Below, one piece after another: positions 1 through 5,229 of a stretch of DNA of 5,864 nt (position 1 is its first letter; the number at the start of each line of letters is the position of its first letter). The translations under genes and the position numbers were made by a program. Under the pieces are notes generated by a model, which saw only the letters and a list, made by a program, of their open reading frames with translations, was not told the DNA's origin and searched no databases. Origin of the DNA: a candidate division TA06 bacterium SM23_40 (GTDB lineage: Bacteria; LJUI01; SM1-40); contig LJUI01000154.1 of the NCBI GenBank assembly GCA_001303705.1, positions 1 through 5,864 of the forward strand, written 5' to 3'.

Positions 1-849
1 GGTTGGACGCACGAGATCGTGACCCCCGGGTTCGTCGACCAGTGGCATCAGTCGACGCAGCGGAACTACACGCCCGGCGGTGCAGTGAGCTGGAAGTGCG
101 GGGACACGGGACCCGGGGACTACGCGAACCTGCTCGATGCCGGTCTCATGACCCCTGAGCTGACGCTCCCCGAGAATCCGGTGTTGACGTTCTGGCACTG
201 GATCGATGCGGAGATATCGCAGATGTATCCGGGCAGGGCGTATGACGGCGGTCTTGTCGAGATCTCGATCGACGGCGGGTTGAACTGGACCCAGATCACG
301 CCCGAGGGCGGGTATCCGTATACGAGCCGCGGCACGACAGGCCCGTTCCCCGAGATGACGCCGATCTACTCCGGCTCATATGACTGGAGCCAGGCGGTCT
401 TCGACCTGAGCGGGTATTCTGGCGAGACTGTGCAGCTTCGGTTCCGGTTTGGCTCGGACCAGGGTGTGACTGCCGAGGGCTGGTATATCGACGATGTGTT
501 GATCGCCGGTCAGCCGGCGGTGACGGTCTCGGTGGAGCCCGATGCGTATGAGGTGCCGCGCGGCGGCACGCTCGGGTACACGGTGACGGTGGAGAACCTG
601 AGCTCGTCAGCGCAGAGCTTCTACGGTCTGATCGATGCGTGGCTGCCGAACGGGTCACCGTACAGCGGCAATCCGCTCCTTGGTCCTGTGCCGGTGACGC
701 TTGCTCCTGGCGGGAGCCGGTCGGAGTACCTGACACGCACGGTGCCGGCCATTGCGCCGCTCGGTGAGTATCTGCTTCGGGTGAAAGTGGGGAATCCGCC
801 TGCCGACCTGCTCGATCAGGACTTCTTCCACTTCAGGGTCGTGCCATAA
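1..849 (+). CDS. C-terminal part of a secreted protein: MAM/ConA-like jelly roll plus shared C-terminal beta-domain (5' truncated)
   Basis: The reading frame is open from base 1 to the TAA at 847-849, giving 282 visible residues; the true start lies upstream. Residues ~1-170 look like a MAM/concanavalin-type jelly roll: 'DQWHQS', 'SWKCGDTGPGDYANL', 'LTFWHW', 'GGLVEISIDGGLNW', 'FDLSGYSGETVQLRFRFGSD' and 'EGWYIDDV' in order. Such modules commonly follow the catalytic domain of secreted bacterial peptidases (M6 immune-inhibitor-A, S8 or C25 types), but no catalytic domain is visible, so the enzyme class is unknown. Residues ~173-282 form a second beta-rich domain ('VPRGGTL', 'LPNGSPYSGNP', 'APLGEY', terminal 'FHFRVVP'). 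It recurs at the C-termini of the next two genes. Only one Cys (C33) is seen. An extracellular location is inferred. The last codons lie within a tandem repeat that continues past the stop. Confidence 0.86.
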   Translation, partial: GWTHEIVTPGFVDQWHQSTQRNYTPGGAVSWKCGDTGPGDYANLLDAGLMTPELTLPENPVLTFWHWIDAEISQMYPGRAYDGGLVEISIDGGLNWTQITPEGGYPYTSRGTTGPFPEMTPIYSGSYDWSQAVFDLSGYSGETVQLRFRFGSDQGVTAEGWYIDDVLIAGQPAVTVSVEPDAYEVPRGGTLGYTVTVENLSSSAQSFYGLIDAWLPNGSPYSGNPLLGPVPVTLAPGGSRSEYLTRTVPAIAPLGEYLLRVKVGNPPADLLDQDFFHFRVVP

Positions 850-973
850 GACGAGATCGGGGTTGTGCCATAGGACGAGTTCGCGTCGTGCCATAAGACG
901 GATTCAGGATTGAGGCACAAGAGGATTCAGGGTCGCCTTACAGGACAAGTTCAGAGTTCTGCTGTGAGAGGAG
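832..973 (+). repeat. Degenerate ~24-bp tandem repeat spanning the end of gene 1
   Basis: About six head-to-tail units start at 832, 856, 880, 903, 926 and 950 (spacings 24, 24, 23, 23, 24). The best core is TTCAGGGTCGTGCCATAAG, followed by ACGAG. The first unit is the actual end of gene 1, encoding F-R-V-V-P-stop. Units 2 and 3 again contain GTN-GTG-CCA-TAA/TAG, that is, VVP-stop. Units 4-6 decay progressively but keep the TTCAG start and a purine-rich tail. The units abut without spacers. Serial slippage duplication of the gene end is the simplest explanation; any function is unknown. The rest of the gap to 1053 holds no recognisable gene or clear promoter, apart from the ribosome binding site. 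Confidence 0.75.
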
Positions 974-1042
974 GTCTGTGATAGTCAGGAGGGTGTTTCG
1001 AAGTCCGATCCTGTTGCAGAGACACAGATTTTGCGAGTAGAG

Positions 1043-1047
1043 AGGAG
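1043..1047 (+). promoter_or_regulatory. Ribosome binding site of the C25-like peptidase gene
   Basis: AGGAG ends 6 nt before the ATG at 1054, within the purine-rich run AGAGGAGAGA. Together with the signal peptide that starts at this ATG, it fixes the start codon. Confidence 0.75.
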
Positions 1048-1053
1048 AGACTG

Positions 1054-2706
1054 ATGGGTCGACGATGGATTGTGCTGCCCCTTGTACTGCTTATCGGTTC
1101 GAGCGTGGCGGCTGAGGAGGCCGACAACGGTGTGTGCGATGCAGGTGCCATCCCTGTGACACGATGGGAATCTCCACATGGCGAGGTCCCCCTCTCGTTC
1201 GAGGAATGGAGGGCGGCCCGTCCGTGGCCGAGAGACTTCTCGCTCGGCCGGGTCTATCATTCCGCGGTCAGGGCTGCTCCCGATGTGGACGTCATCGTGA
1301 ACAGCGAGCTGTACGATGACATCGAGGCCGCGTTGGGCCAGTACGTTGCGGAGCTCGAGTCCTGGGGATATGTCGTGACCGTCGATACGGCGTCTGCCGC
1401 TCAGACGATACCGGCGTGCGAAGAGCTGAGACAATATCTTGCGGACCGCCATGCAGCAGGACTAGAGGGAGTCGTGCTCATCGGCGACCTTCCTGTGCCC
1501 TGGTTCCAGATGATCGATGAGTTCGAGGGAGACGACCTTCGTGATGATTACGAGGAGTTTCCCATCGATCTCTTCTACATGGACCTCGACGGTGAGTGGG
1601 CTGACGAGCTGCACTATGACCCCCAGAGTCAGCAGATGGTTCCCGGCCCTGACGGCATCTTCGACACCCATGAGGGGGGGATGGAGCCGGAGATCTGGAC
1701 CGGGAGGATGACCGCATCACCCCTTGGGGATGAGGTGTACCTGATCACCAATTATCTCGGCAAGGTTCACGCATTCAGGACCGGCGCCAACACGCTTGCC
1801 GAGCGGGCGCTCGTCTACGTTGACGACGATTGGTACCCGTGGGCCATGCAGTGGTCAGGCGATGTAGGGCTCGCCTATGGCGACCGGACCAACGTCTACG
1901 ATCCGGAAGAGACAACGGCCTGGGACTATCGCGATCGTCTGGACGACGACTATGAGTGGATCGCCGTTCACGCACACTCCTGGCCGGGTGGCCATGGATT
2001 CGTGTACAACAACGGATCGAGCTGGAGTTGGTTCTATGCCTACGAAATACCGTCGATAGATCCTCTCGCTCTCTTCTATAACCTATTTGCCTGTTCTAAC
2101 GCGCGGTACGTTGAGGACGGATATATGGGCGGGGAGTATGTTTTCGCCCCGACCAGGGGACTGGGAGCGATCGGTTCGACCAAGACGGGGAGCATGCTCG
2201 AATTCCAGGATTTCTATGGTCCGCTCGGAGAGGGCAAGGAGATCGGAGAGGCGTTCCGTGCCTGGTTCGAGGCGCAGATCAAGGACGGGTTCGAGATGTG
2301 GGAGAAGTCATGGTACTATGGGATGACGCTCCTCGGTGATCCGACCCTGCGTCCGCAGGCTCCAGCGGTATCGGTGGCCATGACGCCAGAGTCGGTGGAG
2401 CTGGCCCCGGGTGAGACGCTCGTCTATACAGCTACCGTGGTCAACCACGCGGATACGTCCGTGACGTTCGTAGGATACGGCGATGTCAGTCTTCCCAATG
2501 GGAATCCGTATCCAGGCAATCCTGTCCTCGGTCCGATCACGATCGTGCTCGGCCCGAATCAAGTGAAGAGTCGATCGATCCAACACGTAATCCCGCTGGG
2601 GGCGCCCGCCGGCACGTACACGTATGAGGGCGTTGCGGAGACGCTCCTGGGGGAGGAGATCGACCGGGACGATTTCGAGTTCACGGTGAACGCCTCTGCG
2701 GGGTAG
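1054..2706 (+). CDS. Secreted gingipain-like cysteine peptidase (family C25) with shared C-terminal domain
   Basis: This 550-residue protein starts at an ATG with a good RBS and a Sec signal peptide: basic MGRR, hydrophobic core to ~18, likely cut near 'SSVAA'. Residues ~77-150 match the C25 N-terminal fold ('DVIVNSELYDDI', 'ELESWGYVV', 'GVVLIGDLPVPW'). The caspase-like catalytic part has 'VHAHSWPGGHGF' (H306, H308, H314) and 'LFYNLFACSNARY' (C347). It then reads 'GLGAIGSTKTGSML', 'GEAFRAWF' and 'YYGMTLLGDPTLRPQ', the usual end of C25 domains. C347 is the likely nucleophile. H314 lies 33 residues before it, the His-Cys spacing of gingipains. Expected role: extracellular endopeptidase; specificity cannot be read. 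Acidic patches (for example 'VDDDWY') could bind calcium, which is speculative. Residues ~438-546 are the C-terminal domain shared with both neighbouring genes; no typical T9SS tail is seen. The gaps are 204 nt upstream and 100 nt downstream. Confidence 0.9.
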   Translation: MGRRWIVLPLVLLIGSSVAAEEADNGVCDAGAIPVTRWESPHGEVPLSFEEWRAARPWPRDFSLGRVYHSAVRAAPDVDVIVNSELYDDIEAALGQYVAELESWGYVVTVDTASAAQTIPACEELRQYLADRHAAGLEGVVLIGDLPVPWFQMIDEFEGDDLRDDYEEFPIDLFYMDLDGEWADELHYDPQSQQMVPGPDGIFDTHEGGMEPEIWTGRMTASPLGDEVYLITNYLGKVHAFRTGANTLAERALVYVDDDWYPWAMQWSGDVGLAYGDRTNVYDPEETTAWDYRDRLDDDYEWIAVHAHSWPGGHGFVYNNGSSWSWFYAYEIPSIDPLALFYNLFACSNARYVEDGYMGGEYVFAPTRGLGAIGSTKTGSMLEFQDFYGPLGEGKEIGEAFRAWFEAQIKDGFEMWEKSWYYGMTLLGDPTLRPQAPAVSVAMTPESVELAPGETLVYTATVVNHADTSVTFVGYGDVSLPNGNPYPGNPVLGPITIVLGPNQVKSRSIQHVIPLGAPAGTYTYEGVAETLLGEEIDRDDFEFTVNASAG

Positions 2707-2716
2707 TCCTCACCAG

Positions 2717-2735
2717 CTGCCCTGATCGGGGGCAG
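2717..2735 (+). repeat. Small inverted repeat between genes 2 and 3
   Basis: CTGCCC (2717-2722) and GGGCAG (2730-2735) can pair as a 6-bp stem with a 7-nt loop, 11 nt after the stop of the C25-like gene. No T-run follows, so it is not a convincing terminator. It could stabilise the mRNA end or be chance. The rest of the 100-nt gap shows no clear promoter. Confidence 0.35.
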
Positions 2736-2785
2736 TGGTGCGAACCTTGAATAGCCTGGCAGAATTGCCTCAGCTGGTTCTGTAC

Positions 2786-2795
2786 AGGAGGAGGG
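2786..2795 (+). promoter_or_regulatory. Ribosome binding site that sets the start of the papain-like gene
   Basis: AGGAGGAGGG lies 11 nt before the ATG at 2807. It supports that ATG over the in-frame GTG at 2735, which would add 24 non-hydrophobic residues in front of an otherwise typical signal peptide and would place this RBS inside the coding sequence. Confidence 0.8.
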
Positions 2796-2806
2796 AGTCA
2801 GAAATC

Positions 2807-4768
2807 ATGGCGAAGAGAGTGATCAGCATCAGTAGCGTCGTGTCGATTCTGGTCCTCGGGCTCACAGTACCTGAACTCGCTGCCGGCGTCTCCTATCCGT
2901 CGGAGATACTCACTCTCGAAGAACTGACCAGGGGAGTCAAGGAGGCCAGTGCTGTGTCGAGGGCGGCTGACATCCAGATCGCCAACACCATCTCTATGGC
3001 AGAGGAACAGCTTGCCGATCAGCCATCGAGCATCGCCCATCGTGAGATGCTCCGGCTCTATACCGGTACCGAGGCCGGCATGCCGCGGCTCATCTTCGCC
3101 GAGGATGGGCCCATGTGCTGGAGCGTACCGCTTGTGCGGGATGAGGCGATCGTCGGGTTCCTGCTGTTCAACCCGTACACGGCATCGCTGATGGCAACGC
3201 CGATGTGGCAGGCCGGTGGCGATCCGGCAGTCTCAGTCAGTGAGAAAGAGTGGAATGAGCTCGAGAGACTCGTGACTCGCGCGCTCGGGATATCCGTGGG
3301 AAGCGAGGCGCGGCTCATCCAGATCGTGAACGGGTACGCGTTTCTCCTCTATCTGGCAGTTCCCGAGCACGGTGAGGTGTACCGCGTCGATGTGACGAGC
3401 CTCGGCGAACCAGGCGGGCTTCACCCTCGTCGGCTCGTCGATCAGCCTGTGACTCAGATCCCGCCGTCGTGCATCAGGAGAGAACCTCCAGCACCGTCGG
3501 AAACGTCCGGGAGCGGGTACAGCCTCGACTTCCCCATTCCAACAAGCTTCTCGCTCGCGGTGATGCCGAGGGTCATTGATCAATGTGCCTACGGGGCCTG
3601 TACAGGCCACGCCGCAACGTCGACCCGCGAATGGTGGGAGTGTGGAGCCATTTGCTACGATGGCACGGGGAATTCGGGCGAGTACACTTGTGAGTGCGAC
3701 AAGAACTACTACGGGACATGTTATGACTGTATCGTCATCAACCTGAGCCGCGAGTACATGTACGACCGGACCCGCACCTGGCCCGAAGGGTACGTGTACG
3801 ACATGGACTGTGACGTGTATGGATTCTGCATCAACAACAGCTGCGGACAGGGGACCTGTACCAATAACCTCGTTACCGATGGCGACATGATGAGCAACAA
3901 CCCGTACTGCCATCAGTGCGGGGGGGCCAATCCAGCCGACGCGGCAGCGGTACTTGTGGGGGAAGGGACCTGCACCGAGGCGTGCCAGCCCTATCCCAAC
4001 TACGGGTACGCCGGCCCTCAGCATGCGGGGTGCACTAACGGTGGACGGGAGGCCTGTACGGATCAGTGCTGGAACGTCACCGGCCCCTGCGGAGACGACT
4101 TCAAGCTGCAGAGCTATGGTGAGGTGATGACGGTGGAGGAGATAACCGATGCGGTCTATCATCACGGACCGGTGTTGGGGGGCGGGGCGATCTGTAGTCC
4201 CTGCTGGATGGGTATCGGCTCCAATGGCTGTGTCTGCTATCCCACATGCCCCTGCCCTATCGCCGGGGGTCATGCGTACATGATCTACGGCTATGATAAC
4301 GATTACAATCCTCCGATCCTCTACCTTCAGAACAGCTGGGGGACGGGCTGGGGTCAGATCGGCCGCGGCATGACGAGCCAGGCGGCATACACCCAGTTCC
4401 ACACGCCTCCTGACTTCTACTTCGTGGGCGGGAAGGACATCAGGATAACGGTCTCGCCGCACAGTACTGTCGTCCCACGGGGAGGCACGCTCTCCCTGAC
4501 GGCGACAGTCGAGAATTTCAGCGATCAGCCGCAGAGCTTCTCTGCGTGGACCGATGTCTATCTGCCCAACGGGAACCCCTATCCCGGGAATCCGGTGGCC
4601 GGTCCGAAGAGCGTCACGCTCCAGCCCTATCAACAGGTATCGAGGGAACTGAACCACTTCGTTCCTAACGTCGCACCGCTCGGCTTCTACCGGTATGTGG
4701 GCTGCGTGGGAATCTATCCGATGCAGGTGGACGACGACGACGAGTTTATCTTCATCGTGACACCGTAG
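2807..4768 (+). CDS. Secreted papain-like cysteine peptidase (family C1) with Cys-rich insertion and shared C-terminal domain
   Basis: This 653-residue protein starts at the ATG behind a strong RBS. Residues 1-~27 are a signal peptide (MAKR, hydrophobic core, 'ELAAG'). Residues ~29-210 form a module also found in the next gene, probably a propeptide; it shows no ERFNIN-type papain proregion. The catalytic domain begins near 240. 'VIDQCAYGACTGHA' supplies the oxyanion Q259 and nucleophile C265, with papain's six-residue spacing; Thr replaces the usual Trp after the Cys, as in some bacterial C1 enzymes. 'GGHAYMIYGY' gives H489 and 'LQNSWGTGWG' gives N509, completing the triad. Between Cys and His, residues 279-483 hold 24 cysteines, many as CxC or CxxC, suggesting disulfides or a metal site outside the cell. 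Residues ~544-653 are the C-terminal domain shared with genes 1 and 2. Expected role: extracellular proteolysis, probably after zymogen processing. Gene 2 lies 100 nt upstream; a terminator lies 16 nt downstream. Confidence 0.92.
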   Translation: MAKRVISISSVVSILVLGLTVPELAAGVSYPSEILTLEELTRGVKEASAVSRAADIQIANTISMAEEQLADQPSSIAHREMLRLYTGTEAGMPRLIFAEDGPMCWSVPLVRDEAIVGFLLFNPYTASLMATPMWQAGGDPAVSVSEKEWNELERLVTRALGISVGSEARLIQIVNGYAFLLYLAVPEHGEVYRVDVTSLGEPGGLHPRRLVDQPVTQIPPSCIRREPPAPSETSGSGYSLDFPIPTSFSLAVMPRVIDQCAYGACTGHAATSTREWWECGAICYDGTGNSGEYTCECDKNYYGTCYDCIVINLSREYMYDRTRTWPEGYVYDMDCDVYGFCINNSCGQGTCTNNLVTDGDMMSNNPYCHQCGGANPADAAAVLVGEGTCTEACQPYPNYGYAGPQHAGCTNGGREACTDQCWNVTGPCGDDFKLQSYGEVMTVEEITDAVYHHGPVLGGGAICSPCWMGIGSNGCVCYPTCPCPIAGGHAYMIYGYDNDYNPPILYLQNSWGTGWGQIGRGMTSQAAYTQFHTPPDFYFVGGKDIRITVSPHSTVVPRGGTLSLTATVENFSDQPQSFSAWTDVYLPNGNPYPGNPVAGPKSVTLQPYQQVSRELNHFVPNVAPLGFYRYVGCVGIYPMQVDDDDEFIFIVTP

Positions 4769-4784
4769 GCGAGTGTTGAACCGA

Positions 4785-4819
4785 GCCGCCGCCGGCACAT
4801 GCGCTGGCGGCGGCTTTTT
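4785..4819 (+). terminator. Strong intrinsic terminator after the papain-like gene
   Basis: GCCGCCGCCGGC (4785-4796) pairs with GCTGGCGGCGGC (4803-4814) as a 12-bp stem with one G-U pair and a 6-nt loop (ACATGC). Five T follow directly (4815-4819). It lies 16 nt after the stop codon and probably ends the transcript serving genes 1-3 or gene 3 alone. Confidence 0.9.
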
Positions 4820-4957
4820 GGGGTGGGGCCGTTGGTGGGGGGGCGTTCCCGCCGGGCAGTGCGGCGCGGCCGGGGGTTGCTGCCCCACGGGGGCGGGTCG
4901 CGGAACCATTTCCGTCGCCGGGATGTTGGAAGAAGAGAGCGGTCTGCGCATTTTCCC
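4820..4957. other. GC-rich non-coding stretch with clustered G-runs
   Basis: No gene is recognisable between the terminator and the next promoter. The stretch is strongly G-biased on this strand: GGGG (4820-4823), GGGG (4825-4828) and seven G (4837-4843) could form a G-quadruplex directly after the terminator's T-run. Reading frames crossing it on either strand have low-complexity Gly/Pro/Arg/Ala translations typical of GC-rich non-coding DNA. Confidence 0.5.
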
Positions 4958-4986
4958 TTGACAATCTCGTGAAGTGGTGATATGCT
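4958..4986 (+). promoter_or_regulatory. Sigma70-type promoter of gene 4
   Basis: A perfect -35 TTGACA (4958-4963) and the -10 TATGCT (4981-4986) are 17 nt apart, the optimum. TG at 4978-4979 plus one base before the -10 makes an extended -10. The region just upstream is locally AT-richer (ATTTTCCC). Transcription would start near 4992-4995, leaving a leader of about 235 nt before the ATG at 5230. Confidence 0.75.
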
Positions 4987-4996
4987 ACTGTCGGCG

Positions 4997-5038
4997 ATGC
5001 CGGGGTGGTGGCCGCGCACGCGGGCGGCGCCCCGGCAT
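4997..5038 (+). promoter_or_regulatory. Leader hairpin 1 at the 5' end of the gene 4 transcript
   Basis: ATGCCGGGG (4997-5005) is perfectly complementary to CCCCGGCAT (5030-5038). The GC-rich interior can form a further small stem (CCGC 5012-5015 with GCGG 5020-5023). The arm begins within a few bases of the predicted transcription start, so it would cap the mRNA 5' end. mRNA stabilisation or a regulatory fold are both possible; no known riboswitch class was recognised. Confidence 0.5.
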
Positions 5039-5050
5039 TGGCATTGGGTG

Positions 5051-5071
5051 GAGCATCCGGAACGGATGCTC
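5051..5071 (+). promoter_or_regulatory. Leader hairpin 2, 9-bp perfect palindrome
   Basis: GAGCATCCG (5051-5059) and CGGATGCTC (5063-5071) form a perfect 9-bp stem with a 3-nt GAA loop, or 8 bp with a 5-nt loop. No T-run follows, so it is not a terminator. It could be an RNA hairpin in the leader or, as DNA, an operator-like dyad about 65 bp downstream of the -10. Confidence 0.55.
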
Positions 5072-5090
5072 GGCGATAGATGATCGAGTA

Positions 5091-5120
5091 GTGCGGCGAG
5101 GTGCGGCGAGGTGCCGCGCG
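5091..5120 (+). repeat. 10-bp direct tandem repeat in the leader
   Basis: GTGCGGCGAG occurs twice back to back (5091-5100 and 5101-5110), followed by a third partial match, GTGCCGCGCG (5111-5120). It could be a slippage product or a repeated binding site; nothing decides between them. Confidence 0.6.
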
Positions 5121-5163
5121 GGTGCAGGATTCGGCTCTCCGGGTGCCGAGCCGGGTCCGCACC
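5121..5163 (+). promoter_or_regulatory. Leader hairpin 3 (two-tier stem)
   Basis: CGGCTC (5132-5137) pairs with GAGCCG (5148-5153) around a 10-nt loop. It is enclosed by GGTGC (5121-5125) pairing with GCACC (5159-5163). It lies about 50 nt before the RBS of gene 4 and does not mask it directly. Confidence 0.45.
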
Positions 5164-5211
5164 GTGACCTTCAACAGTACGCCAGAAGTGTCCGATCGGC
5201 TTCTGCAGCAT

Positions 5212-5217
5212 AAGGAG
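5212..5217 (+). promoter_or_regulatory. Ribosome binding site of gene 4
   Basis: AAGGAG ends 12 nt before the ATG at 5230 and 15 nt before the adjacent in-frame ATG at 5233. Spacing favours 5230, but either start gives the same signal peptide apart from one Met. Confidence 0.7.
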
Positions 5218-5229
5218 AAGGCGAGAACC

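Noticed and set aside
19-21. GTG at 19 as the start of gene 1
   Set aside because: The frame is open to base 1 with continuing jelly-roll sequence ('GWTHEI' before it), no RBS precedes the GTG, and no signal peptide follows; the gene is truncated by the window.
832-973. CRISPR array
   Set aside because: The repeats abut with no spacers, diverge quickly and include coding sequence; there are no cas genes.
296-1452. Minus-strand open frames at 296-736 and 985-1452
   Set aside because: Their translations are Arg/Ser/Pro-rich low-complexity sequence opposite well-supported genes, with no family resemblance.
2365-2703. Type IX secretion C-terminal sorting domain on the C25-like enzyme
   Set aside because: Gingipains carry one, but the tail here lacks the usual motifs and instead matches the domain shared with genes 1 and 3.
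2717-2735. Terminator after the C25-like gene
   Set aside because: The stem is only 6 bp and no T-run follows.
2735-2806. Upstream GTG start at 2735 for the papain-like gene
   Set aside because: It would put 24 polar residues before the signal peptide and bury the strong RBS at 2786-2795 inside the coding region.
3233-4951. Long minus-strand open frame of 572 codons opposite the papain-like gene
   Set aside because: It is an antisense shadow of a GC-rich gene. Its translation has no recognisable motif or signal peptide, it runs through the terminator, and the plus strand carries clear catalytic motifs.
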